From positions 1,001,501 through 1,065,500 of the forward strand of contig SDUX01000006.1 of assembly GCA_008729055.1 (NCBI GenBank): DNA of 64,000 nt, given 5' to 3'. Positions 33,243 to 43,774 of this stretch are shown one piece after another. The notes under the pieces were generated by a model, which searched no databases, was not told the origin of the DNA, and saw nothing but the letters and a program-made list of their open reading frames with translations. This stretch comes from Pyropia haitanensis. Lineage: Eukaryota > Rhodophyta > Bangiophyceae > Bangiales > Bangiaceae. Positions within the stretch are counted from its first letter, which is position 1; each line of letters opens with the position of its first letter. A program made the translations under genes and the position numbers.

Positions 33243-34146
33243 CGATCATCTAGGCTTGTACTTCACGCCCTTTACGTGATTGGGAAGTCACGTTTTACGT
33301 GATCACATGCACGTTTTTTGCGTGATCACTAATCACGCCCCAGCAGAAAAGGGCGTGACGTGGGGCGTGATCTCACGAAATAATTACTGCGCAGGCGAAC
33401 TTAGCACGGTACAATCCAGGGCACTGTCGGCGGGGCCGCGGGTGCCCAATTGCGACCCGGGTCAGTCAGCCCGCCTGCCCTCGCACGCCGCCCCAAACGC
33501 CACAGGGTAGGCCCACTCCCGGACTGGTTCCCCCTCCTCTACGTCTGCGTCGGTGGCGGCGGCTGCAACGACAGTTGCTGTGTCTGCGGCTGTTGCGGTT
33601 GTACACCGGCGGTTGCGCCGAGACTGGCTGGCCGCCATCCAGTTTCTCATTCCCCCCCCCTCCGCCTGTAGCACGCATTCTATTTCTTTGTTGCAGAAGC
33701 CAGGTTGGTGCCGCGCGCGTCAGCGCGTGGGGGGGGCCGGTGGTCCGGCAGACGTGGCGCCGGACGGGGCTGCGGCAGCCGCCGGTGGGGCTGAGCCACG
33801 CGTCCTCCTCTCCAACCTGTTTGACACAGAGTGGTACTTGAAGGATGTCAAGGCCATCGACGGTGTGTGATTCATTCCTCTCTTAAAATCCTAGTGCAGA
33901 TCATAGTGACCGCCAAACATAGAAGAGGGGTGCTACATAAACACGGATCAAGTAGATACGTTCTTTAGTGGGTGCTACCTTTGTGTGATCACGCCACGAA
34001 AAGGGCGTGATCAGGGCGTGATTGGACGTGATCGAGCGTGTCACGCCCTCACGCCCCACGTTTGGGGGCGTGAAGTACAAGCCTACGATCATATTATGTG
34101 TCAGCATTCGATCGTCTTCACCGATCAATGAGAACGCGAAATTGTG
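33055..34146 (-). pseudogene. Open reading frame interrupted by the hAT-like element; weak dynein-heavy-chain resemblance
   Basis: On the minus strand a frame runs from a possible splice acceptor (CAG, 34149-34147) through HNFAFSLIGEDDRMLTHNMI to the right target duplication. Counting one copy of that duplication, it continues in the same frame on the far side of the element: VSETSVDLHWLLDSVPKKG, then CLSNGERLYMDPTNIQNMAS and VAESCLNKGQ, to a stop at 33055. That is about 83 codons of ordinary, non-low-complexity protein. VDxxW, then LDSV, then LSNGERL resembles a segment of dynein heavy chain AAA modules, but the match is short. It may be a relic exon or part of another transposon. Confidence 0.35.
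33251..34085. mobile_element. Non-autonomous hAT-like element, 835 bp
   Basis: The left end TAGGCTTGTACTTCACGCCC (33251-33270) is an exact inverted match to the right end (34085-34066). The flanking 8-mers CGATCATC and CGATCATA (33243-33250; 34086-34093) match at seven of eight positions, as expected for a hAT target duplication. Both subterminal regions are packed with CGTGAT/ATCACG and GGGCGTGA motifs, like the transposase-binding repeats of hAT elements. The GC-rich middle has an intron-like acceptor (TTCTTTGTTGCAG) followed by an open frame ending LLSNLFDTEWYLKDVKAIDG, possibly captured host sequence. No transposase. Confidence 0.85.
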
Positions 34147-34802
34147 CTGCGGTCGGCGGGCTCACTGTCGCCTCAAAGGGTGCCCAACAATGGAGAAAAG
34201 ACTGTACAACAGGCCCGCGCATGAAGAGCGGTGCTGCTATGTGTTGTATGTTTATTTGTTGTTTGTGTGTGTTCAGCTGTTATGTCTGCGCCCAGCGGGT
34301 GAGCTTTCTGATCTTTCTTCTCTCTCTCTCTCTATTAGGGGGTGGCCGACTGGCCAGCTGTCCCCACCCTCCCGGGTGGGAGATCTCTTTCCTTCCAACC
34401 AGGGGCGGGGGGATATCAGCTAGCTAGCTAGGGGTGCGGAGGGGACCCACGCCCGCATGTGTTGCCGAAGGCCGCACAAGGAGCGGCGCTGGGCAAGCGC
34501 TTCTCTTCTCGTCGGACCTCGGGGAGACGACGCTACAAAAGGGAACACCCAACAGAAGAGCTCCCGGTACGGCGTGCGGTGGGTGCTGCGTCCGTGGGCG
34601 ATCCAATTTTCCCCGCATCAACCGACACGCGGGCGAGCGGCGTGCAGCGCGGGCTTCCCCGTTTTTCGTCTCTGCTTGTCCTTTGTTCGTTTGTTTCCTT
34701 CCCGCCAACGGTACGGGCGGCCCGCGGTGCACGTACGGGGTACAGAGGTGGCGCGTCCCGCCGGACGGGCAGCGCGTCCCACCGCCCCAGCCGCGGGGGC
34801 CA
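34094..34802. other. Intergenic, with a (TC)n microsatellite
   Basis: Right flank of the hAT-like element, less GC-rich to about 34430. A short (TC)n run lies near 34318-34335 and a TAGC repeat near 34420-34430. Downstream flank of the PLP-enzyme gene follows. Confidence 0.5.
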
Positions 34803-36624
34803 TCACGCCGCGGGTGCCCCCGTCCCCGCCCCGCCGCCGCCGCCACGCAGCGCCATCCCCGCCCGCCGGTAGCGGGCGGCCATGCTCGGCACCCCCCCCA
34901 GGCCGCCCGAGTGGTAGTAGACGAGCCGCGCCGCGGCGGGCGTCCCCCCCCCCCCCCCGCCGCCCGCGGCAGCGCCCGCCACGTCCGTGGCGCGTAGACA
35001 AGGTCCACGGCTAGGCCCGCCGCGGCGAGGCGGGACCACATCGCGCCGTCCTCGGCCGACGGGGTGCCAAACGGGGCGGCCGGCTCGGCGGGCGGCACGA
35101 TGGTTGGCAGCCAGGGGGGGGGGAGGGGGGGGGGCGGGCGCGCCGACCGCGGCGGCGGCCCCCGCCGGCGGCGACGACTGCCGGTGGAGGGCGGCCATCT
35201 GGGCGGCCGCGGCGGCAACGCCGCCCACCGCCGGCACGACCGCGACGGTGACGGGCGCGCCCGCGGCGGCGACGCAGTCGGCGGCGGCCAGCCCGCGGGC
35301 GAGGTAGTAGGCCGTCGCGCACGTGCCGCCCGGCACGACCACCACCGTCGGCACCGGCCCGGCGCGGCGGCGGGCGTTCAACTCGCCCAGCTGGGCGGCC
35401 AGCTCCGCCGCCAAGCCCGCCACCCCCGCCGCCGCCGCCGCCGACGCGCCGCCGCGGGGCACCGCCACGGCGGCGGCGTCGGCGGCAGCGTCGGCGGCGG
35501 CGGCCGCCGCGGCGGCGTCGTGGTCGGCACCGCCACGCCCGGCACCGGCAGCGGCACTGCCGCCCCGGGGGGGCGCCCCGTCGACGACCGCCAGCTCCAT
35601 CCCCGCCGCGAGCGCGGCGGCGAGGTTGCCCGTCGGCGCCGCGGCGAGCCACGCCGGCAGCGGCCGCGTGTGGTAGGTAAACCGCCAGCCGCGGGCGGCG
35701 GCGATGGCCGCCACCGCGGCCATGGCGTTGGACTGGGCGCCGCCGCTGCTGACCAGCCGCGGCCGCGGGAGGGGGGGGGGGTGCCGGGGGGGGGGGCCGC
35801 CCCCGCCGCCGCCGCCCCCACCGCCAACCGTGGCACCGCCGCCGCGTCGGGGGGGGTACCGCCGCCGGCAGGGGTGGCGGCGGCGGCCACCGCAGCGGCG
35901 GCGGCAGCGTCGCCGGGTGCGACGGCGGCGGCGGCGGCCGGGACGGCCGCCGCCATTGGCGTGGCTGCCGTGCCGGCAGGGGGTGGCAGGGTGAGGAGGT
36001 AGCCGAGCTTGCGCGCCTTGCCGCCCGCCACCACCCCCCCCCCACCGTGTGCGCATCGTCCCGCTTCACATAGACCGTCACGCCGTCCAACACAAACGGC
36101 TCGAGCGGCGACGGGGCGGGGGGGGAGGCCGCCCCCGCCGGCGCGCCTGCCGCCGCCCCCGCCGACGCGCCTGCCGCCGCCCCCGCCGACGCGCCTGCCG
36201 CCGCTGCCGCCGCCGCCGCCGCCGCCGCTGCCGCCGCCGCCGCCGCTGCCGCCGCCGTCGTCGCCGACGCCGACGCCGCTGGCCTTGGCGGGGCGGCCGC
36301 CGCGGGCGCGGGTGCGCCCGCCCCCCCGCCCCGAGTCGGGGCGCCCCCACCCGCCGTGGCCACCGCCGCCGCCGCGCGCGGTGCGGCACGGCGGCGGCGG
36401 ACGGCGGCGGCGTGCCGCCAGCGCGGGCGGCAGGGGGGGGGCGGCGCCCACGCGGCGGCCGCGGCGGCGGCGGCGGCCGCGGCAGTGGCGGGCGGGTGGG
36501 CGGCGGCGGCGGCGGCGGCGGCGGGCGGGTGGGCGGCGGCGGCGGCGGCGGCGGGCGGGTGGGCGGTGGCGGCGGCTGACAAGCGGCGCCAACGGCGGGT
36601 GCCGCCGCCGTTATACCGCGGCAT
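34803..36624 (-). CDS. ACC deaminase / D-cysteine desulfhydrase-like PLP enzyme, with apparent frameshifts
   Basis: Fold-type II PLP-dependent enzyme. Start ATG at 36624 (MPRYNGGG), followed by a long Ala/Pro-rich leader. The conserved pieces in order are PLEPFVLDGVTVYVKRDDAH, then GGKARKLGYLLTLPP (the K of this motif is the expected PLP lysine), then LVSSGGAQSNAMAAVAAIAA with FTYHTRPLPAWLAAAPTGNL, then VVVVPGGTCATAYYLARGL, then PFGTPSAEDGAMWSRLAAAG with AVDLVYAPRTWRALPRA, and finally LVYYHSGGLGGVPSMAARYR. They fall in alternating frames, with switches at homopolymers: C10 36034-36043; G11 at 35771-35781 or 35786-35796; G10 runs at 35114-35134; C15 34944-34958. All family blocks are present in order, so a functional gene with base-count errors is more likely than a decayed one. 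Substrate is not predictable. Confidence 0.75.
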
Positions 36625-36851
36625 GGCAGATGGCGCGGGTGACAGGGGGGACGTGGGCGGAGAGGAAAGGGGAGGGAGGGAGGGGGGGGGGGGGGGGGGA
36701 GGGGGGGGGGGGGGTGCTGGTGCTGCGCGGTGCGCGCTCGCGCCGTCGCCGCCACGGGCGGCGGGCGCGCGGCGGCGGGATCACGGCGGGAGCGGGCCCG
36801 CGGCGGCGGCGCGCCGCGGCGGCCGCGGCGCGGCCGCGCAGTGGTGTCTAA

Positions 36852-37496
36852 CGGCCGGTCCGGGACACATCTGAGTTCGCGGCAGCGAGTTCGCGGCACT
36901 TCGTGGCGCTCTGAGATTGGCTGTTGCTCTTCACGTGTCCTGCGTTGTGTGCCGCGAACTCAAGCTGCCGCAGGATGCGGCAAGAAGTGGCTTTTGCAAA
37001 AGCCACTTCTTGCCGCATCCTGCGGCAGTCTGAGTTCGCGGCAGCCCCCTTGCGGCAGCATTTGCGCCATCAAATTCATGGGAAGTTCGGGACTGCGTGC
37101 CCCACAACAGCTGCTCCTGTCGATGGATCTCGCTCAGGCAGTTTGAACCCAGCGGCGGCGCAAGCGCGCGGGGTCGAGGCCACCAGGGTGGCACACTTGC
37201 CGCGCCGTGCACAGCGGGTCGGCCTCGGGAGAGGCGAGCACGGCGTTGGCATGAACGTGGAGACCAGCGTGGGGCAGCAACCATGGTCTCCAGATTGGTT
37301 GCAAAACAGATTGGCAACAGGTCGATACGAAGTTTTTCCCATTACATAGACCCAACTGCTATGTATTTCTCTTCGTCCACGACCCCAACGCCACGACCAC
37401 ATGCGATGTCCAAAAAGACGCATCAGATGTGGCAACCAGTTCGTGGCGCAGCAAACTCGATATGCCGCGAACTCGATCGTGTCCCGGACCGGCCGT
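36852..37496. mobile_element. PIF/Harbinger-like MITE, 645 bp, nested
   Basis: 17-bp perfect terminal inverted repeats CGGCCGGTCCGGGACAC (36852-36868 and 37496-37480), flanked by a TAA duplication (36849-36851 and 37497-37499). A 3-bp TWA duplication is the PIF/Harbinger pattern. Subterminal GAGTTCGCGGCA motifs are repeated in both orientations. It contains a long palindrome and no transposase. It lies inside the left terminal repeat of the surrounding hAT-like element, so it is the younger insertion. Confidence 0.85.
36951..37042. repeat. Long palindrome, 64-bp perfect core
   Basis: 36965-37028 is a perfect inverted repeat with 32-bp arms and no spacer (outer end CTGCCGCAGGATGCGG, centre TTTTGCAAAA). 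After two unpaired bases each side the symmetry continues for 12 bp (GCCGCGAACTCA / TGAGTTCGCGGC). It would extrude as a cruciform or give a hairpin transcript. Confidence 0.95.
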
Positions 37497-39085
37497 AACC
37501 CGTGAACGTCCTGAATGTTGCAGGGGCGTCCTAGAGGCCTTTGGAGGGGGGGGGGCGGCGTGCATGAGCGCACGCCGTTTGCAGTCTTCGCACGCTTTCG
37601 TGCGCTCGTCGTACGCTTGCGCACGCGCACGTGCGCGTGCGAAACGACGTCGAGTGCCACCTGGCGGACCGTCCCCCCTCGAAGTGAGATTATTTACCTC
37701 TCGACTCAACACAATTCGAGCAATGCCAAGTGCGCTGGGCCGTGCATTTGTCCGCACGAGACCCAGGAGAACGTACCTATGTGCGAAAGTTGCAAGGCAC
37801 CAATATCTGTCAATGAGCGACAAGACCCACCGTCCGTGCGGATGCGTCGGGGTCCTCTGGTTTCCTGGGCTCGGTCACAAGGCGTCCATTTGGGCGCAGT
37901 GTACGAGGGCATCGAGAGTGTCAAACGGAAGCTGGACGAGTTACGTGAAGCTCTTCCGGGAGCCCACGTGTCCACACTTCGACCTGATGGCTATTGACAA
38001 GCGCATCGACAGCTGCGGTGCCTGTTCCGTACTGCTTCTGAGATGGTTTGAGTGTACACTGATGGTTGCTCAGCGTGTGCCCACTCGGCTTGGCCCATTT
38101 GAGCGCACCCTTGTTCCTAATGGCACACGAAGGAGGCTCCGCAGGAAGGCGGCGGAGACTGCGGCTTCGCCCGTCGACTGACAATGCGAGAACCTCCACC
38201 TGCCCCTACGTTCACCCTTCTTGAGTCCACATACGCTACCTGCCTCGGGGGATGTCGCTGGTCGAAGTGGGCCAGCCACTGCTTCTCAGGAAGAGCAGTC
38301 GAAAACAGGTTAGAAGTTCATTGCTGTCAGAACCGCTGCGCTTTTTCGGTCCCTCGCCAGGCTGCACCACGGGACACAACGAACGGCACGGAATGCCTAG
38401 CAATTTTTCGGGATCAGTCGTTGCGCAAAGGACAGCACTCATGAGGCTCATTCCAGCGTCCGAAGACTTAAGTTCGCCGTTTGAATGACGCGACCGTCCG
38501 AGAAGCCGTGCTCGGTCGTGCGTGGCGACTACGCAGCCGTGCCATGTTTGCACGACGATGCACAAATCCGTGCGTGCATTGCGCCTTATAGCGTCGTGTG
38601 CTCCTCCGCTCGACTTCCGACCATATGCAAAGAGAGAGAACGAACGGGACGTAGAGGACCTCCACCACGTCGCCAAGGTCGAGTTCCGGAAGTGGAGCGA
38701 AGTCTGCTTACAAGGCGTGCGCCGTGAAGTGCGAAAAAAACGCCCCTCACGGTACCTGACAGGGCGATTTTTTCCAGTCGCACGCGGTCGCACGCGCCGA
38801 GCACGCCCCAAATTTGGTGTCCCGACGTTTACGGGTTAGACACCACAGCGCCGCGCGCCGCCCCCCCCGCCGCGAGTGGCCGCCGCCCGCGGCCCGCCGG
38901 CGCGCCGCCGCGCCGCCGCGGCCGTCCCCCGCCCGCGCCGTCCCGGTGCGCGCCGCGGTGCGTGGCCGTCGCCGCCCCCCCCCCCCCCCCCCCAGCCCTG
39001 CGCCACCGTTTGGTGCGCCGCCACCCTCCCCTCCCCCCCTCCCTCCCTCCCCCCTGCTCGTCCGCTCCCTCTCGCCGCACACACA

Positions 39086-39135
39086 ATGCCGCGGCCGTTT
39101 CCCCTTGGCGGCGGCAGCGGTGACAGCGCCGGTCA

Positions 39136-39185
<50 letters not shown>

Positions 39186-39763
39186 GCGGCGGTGCGGGTG
39201 GCGGCGGCGGCGGCGGCGGTGCGGGTGGCGGCGGAGGTGGCGGCGGCGGCGGCCGTGCCGTGCGTGGTACGCTCTTCATCGCCCGCCACGGGGAGCGGGT
39301 GGACCACGTGGACCCGTTGTGGCCCGCCACCGCCGCGTGGCCCGCCGACCCGGAGCTGACGCCCGCGGGGCTGGTGCAGGCGCGCGAGCTGGGCGGTGCG
39401 TTGGCCGGGAGGGAAGGGGGGGGGGGGGGGGGGGTGTGGTGGTGCTGCTGCCGTGGGGGGGGGGGGGGGTGTGTGGGGAGGCGGCGATGGCGGAGGAGGG
39501 AGAGGGGGGGGGGGGGGGGGGGGCGGACGCTGGATACCGTGGGGGGTGGGGGGGGGGGGGGGGGGGGGGGGCTGCTCGCCGCGGCTGGCCCCGCCCCGTG
39601 GGCGCGCCACCCACCGGCGGCGGCGGCGGCGGCGTTGCGGGCGGCGCGGGCGGCAGCTGACGCGCTTGGGAGCCCGCGCTCGATGGCCGGCGCTGGCGAC
39701 GCGCACGCGCGGCTCGACACCCGCCGCCGGCCTTTCCCCCCCTGCGACCGCTGTGCGTGTCTC

Positions 39764-39809
<46 letters not shown>

Positions 39810-39960
39810 CTCCTGCTGTTGGCTGTGGCGCGCTGTGTGGCGTGCGCTGGCTGTGGCGGCTGTGGGTGCGTCCGCCGGTCATTCCCGGCGGCGGCGGTCG
39901 GCGGCTGGGCGGTCACCCAAACCGTGGCCCGTGCGGCTTGTTTGCGACGCTGGCGGCGGT

Positions 39961-40011
<51 letters not shown>

Positions 40012-42158
40012 TCGGGGTGGCGGCGGCACCCGGGACGAGCGCAGAGCGCTTGCGGGGGGAGGGCGTGTCGGCGGTGTTTACGTCCCCCTTCCTCCGCACC
40101 ATCCAGACGGTACGGCAGCGGGCGGGGTGGCGGCGGGGGGGAGGGGGGTGGGGGGGGGGGGGGGGGGGGGATCCGCGCGGCCGCCGCCCCCAAGGGGAGG
40201 GGGAGCAGCGGCCGCCCGCCGCCGCCGTCGCGCGACGCGCGGCCGGCTGGCGGCCGCGGCGAGCAGCGGCGCTGACATGCCCGGGTCGTCTCCGTCCCGC
40301 GTCGCCCCCCCCCTTTTCCCACCTCTGCTGCGGTGCTCGTGGTCGCCGTCGCGCCCCGCTTTCCCCCCCCCCCCACCCCCCCGTGCCTGCTTCCCGCCGC
40401 CGCCGGCCGGCCGTCGCGCGTCGCGCTGCTGCGTGCGCGCGGCGGGCGCGTCGTGGCCGGCGGGCGGGCCACCCCGTCGCCGCCGCCCGCCCCCCGTGCC
40501 GCCCGCCCGCGCCGCCCGCCCGTCGGCGGTCCCGTGCGGGCTGTGGGGGTGCCCGCGCCGCAGGCGCACGCGGTAGCAGAGGTGCTGGACGTGCCGCTCA
40601 TTGTGGAGGATGGCCTCGGCGAGTGGCTCAACGCGAGCTGGTTTGGTACGTCCGCCGTGGGCATGGCCCGGGTAGGGGAAGAAGGGATGGGGGGGGGGGG
40701 GGGGGGGTGGAGGTCGTCGCGGAGTAGGTGCGTGCGGCGGCGCCACGGCGGCTGCGGCGGGTCGGCGTCGGCGGGTGTCGCCTGCCGTGCAGGCGCGCGT
40801 CACCTCTGCCTGTGGGGAGTAGTGTCCGCGGCGGGCAGTCTGCTCACTGCGCTCGTCTGCTGCGTGGTGTCTGTCTGCCGCCCGTGGCTCACCCCCGAGC
40901 CGTCGCGCGCGGGCACGTGGCGTGCGCCCTCCCGCCGCGGGCCATCCGCCGGGGCCGGCGGTTCCCCCCCCCCCCCCCCCTCCTGCCCCTGCGTGACGAC
41001 GCCCCACAGGCGACAAGACCCCCCGCTGGCGGCCGCTGCGGTTGCTGCTCGCCGATTACCCCCGGCTGGGCCTCCCCCCCCCCGCGCCCTACACGGCCGC
41101 CCACGCGGCGGCCTTCCCCGAAACCCGCGCCGCCCTCTACCGCCGCGCCGGCGCGACGGCGCGGCACATTGCGGGGTGGGCGGCGGCGGCGGCGGGCGTC
41201 GGGGCGGTCGTTGCGGTCGGCCACGGGATTAGCTGCGAGGCGGCGATTTTCGGCCTCGACCCGGCCGCGCGGATGAAGATGATTACGTGTACGTTGGGCG
41301 GGCGTGTGTTGGAGTTGGGGGGGGGGGGGGGAAGGGCGAGGCGGGGGTGCGAAAGGCTCGGCTGGCGCGGGTCGAGGCGGAGGACAGAGGGTGGAGGGGG
41401 GGCGGAAAGCGAGGTGGCGGACGGGTGCGGGGGGGGGGGGGGGGGGGGGGGGGGAGGGGGCGGAGGGCGGCCGTGTTCCACGCCCAAGCCAATGGGTGCC
41501 GCGGCGCGCGCGCCCGTGGTGCCGTTGCTGACTGGCACGGCCGCGCTGGCCGCGCGGTCGCGGCCGACGCGGCGGTCGCCCGCTTTTTTTTTTTTTTTTC
41601 TCGCCCCTGCGCTCGTGCTGCCCCGCTGGCGCCGCAGACTGCTCCCTCTCCACGCTGACGCCCGGCGGCGGGCCCGCGGCGGCGGGGACCCCCCGGTACA
41701 CCGCGTCGACGATTGCCGACGCGTCCTTCCTCTCCCACCCGGAAGCGCACGCCGCCACCCGCTACGCGCCGCCGCCGCTGCCGGGCGCCGCCGCCGCGCC
41801 GGTGCCGCCGCCGTCGACGGGCGAGGCGGACTACGTGGTCGTGGCGGCGGCGGATATCGCGGCCGCGGCGGGGCGGGAGGCGCAGGGGGAGGGGGAGGGG
41901 GAGGGGAGGGGGAGGGGGGGGGGGGGGGTGGGGGGGGGGGGGTGCCGCCGCGTGAGGAACACCGCCGGGTGGGCCGGCGGGGCGGGGGGTGGCGCCAGGC
42001 CGCTACGGACGGCGGTTTTTTTTTGGGGGGGGGGGGGGGGGAAGGGGGGGAGGTTGAGGGGAAGCGAGGAAGGAGGGTGGGGGGGGGGTGCCGCGGAGTG
42101 GGCACCTCTGTGGAGAGCCGGCCCGCTTGGGTCTGTGGCGACGGGTCTGGCGCGGTGA
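39086..42158 (+). CDS. Histidine phosphatase (phosphoglycerate-mutase-like, UBASH3/Sts-type), five exons
   Basis: Exons 39086-39395, 40045-40109, 40564-40645, 41010-41288, 41638-42158, all GT-AG with consistent phases, joining into 418 residues. ATG at 39086 is followed by a poly-Gly stretch. The catalytic TLFIARHGERVDHVD has the phospho-acceptor His at about residue 68. ELTPAGLVQARELG runs across intron 1 into ERLRGEGVSAVFTSPFLRTI. Across intron 2, QT joins AHAVAEVLDVPLIVEDGLGE and WLNASWFG. After intron 3 comes DKTPRWRPLRLLLADYPRLG, then VVAVGHGISCEAAIF with the second catalytic His. Exon 5 gives CSLSTLTPGGGPAAAGTPRY and a variable Gly-rich tail. The exon-exon joins recreate the family motif order exactly. 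Substrate unknown. Intron 1 holds a T41 run and long G runs. It converges on the ATP synthase delta gene. Confidence 0.88.
39769..39809 (+). repeat. T41 homopolymer in intron 1
   Basis: An uninterrupted run of about 41 T in a very GC-rich intron, well upstream of the acceptor at 40044. It could be a polypyrimidine tract, a decayed poly(A) insert on the other strand, or a length-unstable site. Confidence 0.85.
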
Positions 42159-42372
42159 CCCTGGTGGCGTGCGTCTCTTCTTGTCCCGTCTCGCTGTGGC
42201 CGCGTGCGCGCACGCGCCCATACGGGGTAGAGCCACCCAACCCATCGCGCAACGTCATGGGCCCGTCTGGACAAGAGAGAAAACCGAGAGGGTGGAGATG
42301 GACGGGAAGAAAAAAAGACAACAAAAAAAACACAGCCACTACGACCACCCTCACCGCCACCACCCCCCGCCC

Positions 42373-43774
42373 TCACGCCATGGCCAGCGCCGACCGCATG
42401 GCGGTGTACGTGTCCAGCCCAATCTGCGCCTCCGCCTTGTCCATGTCCGTCGTGGCACTCGCCATCGCCGCCTGCGCGTCGGTGACGCCCTTGGCCACGG
42501 CCGTGGCGTCCAGGTCCGCCAGCTACACACCCACACACCCGCCGCACCGACCCGCCAATGGCCACCCACGCAACGTCGCCGCCGCACGTGGTGGCAGCAA
42601 GCCACCAGCCCGACCGCCACAAAACAGGCGGGCACGTCGAACAACACACCAGCCACCACCGCGACACGCACGCCCACTCACCCGTGTCAGTGCACCATCC
42701 AGGACAGCCGCCGCCACGGACCTCAGAGGGCACAGCCACGCTCTTTCCGTTCCGAGCCAACCCCCCACCCCCCGCCCCCTCCGCCCCCCCAACCAAAGCA
42801 CACAGGCACAGAACAACACTACGTACCGGAGCCGCCGCCACCACACACACGTCCGTCCGCTCCTTGTGCACAAACGCAAACCCAGACGACACAAAGTACT
42901 TCTCCTTGGTCCCGTCCGTGTGCACCTCCACCACCCCCGGCCGCAGCTGCGCCACCGTCGGCGCGTGCCGCGGCAGGATGCCCATCACGCCGCTCGACGC
43001 GGGCACCAGCACCATGTCCTGCACGCCCACGTCGCCCCCAGCAGTCGTGGCCACAACAGCCGCAGAAGCGAGCGGCAGTCCACCAAGAACAAAAACGAGG
43101 TAGACGAGGAAAGCAGACCATCACGCCTCCGATGATCGTCAGTACAAACCCACTGTGGGCCCATCCCTGATACCAACCCCGCCCCCCGTACACCTGTCAA
43201 GGTCCACCACTTCGCAGGTGCAGCGCAATGGCCAACGCCGCCAACCACGGTCGTCTACCGCCACCACCGCCCCATACCGCCCGTCCTCCGCGAGGTCCCC
43301 CACATCTCCCTGCCGGGCGCACCCACGCGTATCGTAACGCGCAGCCTGCGTGACGCCCGCCTCGCCCAACGGGCACCCACTAAGCGGGCCCAGCGCGCTG
43401 CACCTCATCAGCTAGAGCAAGGTCGATTGACCAGCTTCCGCTGCACCCTCCTCCACAGCCGCTCTCCCACCCACCCCCCCACCCCCCGGCCGCCCCACAA
43501 ATCCCCAAGCAGAACGCTACAAACGCCCCGACACGCTCGCGGCTGCCGCCCGAGCAAGAACCAACCACACACCATCGCCCTAGCAGGTTCACCCTCCCCG
43601 TCAACGCACCACAGCCGCGTCCTTCTGAATGGCCCCTCCAGGCAGCAAAAAGTTAAAGTGCAGCTTGTCCGCCGCCACTGCTGCCTCGGCCATGTGCCGC
43701 CGCTGCGCCGGCGCTGCCAGCCCGGCCGTCGCCCGCGCCACGGCCGAGGCCCGGATCGCCGCCTGGCGCAGCAT
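42373..43774 (-). CDS. ATP5F1D: Mitochondrial F1-ATP synthase subunit delta (bacterial epsilon homologue)
   Basis: Rotor-stalk subunit of F1 in the mitochondrial matrix. Three exons on the minus strand: 43774-43610, 43018-42827, 42522-42373. All junctions are phase 0 with GT donors (GTGCGT, GTACGT) and AG acceptors (GTGCAG, GTGTAG). The total is 168 residues, the usual length. Exon 1: MLRQAAIRASAVARATAGL presequence, then KLHFNFLLPGGAIQKDAAV. Exon 2: DMVLVPASSGVMGILPRHAP, VAQLRPGVVEVHTDGTKEKY and FVSSGFAFVHKERTDVCVV, the beta-sandwich. Exon 3: LADLDATAVAKGVTDAQAAM and the C-terminal helix, ending SALAMA. Mature N-terminus probably near residue 27. Converges on the phosphatase gene with 214 bp between stops. 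Confidence 0.93.

Larger units (their letters stand above)
36839..38848. mobile_element. Second hAT-like element (about 1.36 kb plus a nested MITE)
   Basis: The right end on the minus strand reads CTGTGGTGTCTAACCCG (38848-38832) and continues TAAACGTC. The left end reads CAGTGGTGTCTAA and is then broken by the Harbinger-like MITE. Beyond the MITE the sequence resumes CCCGTGAACGTC. Removing the MITE with one TAA copy restores a 25-bp inverted repeat with two mismatches. CAGTGGTG-type termini are typical of hAT. Flanks give no clear 8-bp duplication (GGCCGCG versus CGCCGCG, six of seven). The interior is visibly less GC-rich than the genome around it. One frame has CESCKAPISVNERQD and ESVKRKLDELREALPGAHV, and another has DVEDLHHVAKVEFRKWSEV, but I recognise no intact transposase. 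Confidence 0.75.

Noticed and set aside
36625..36838. G-rich run (36685-36715) as a possible regulatory element of the PLP-enzyme gene
   Set aside because: Long G homopolymers are common throughout the window, so position alone is not evidence.
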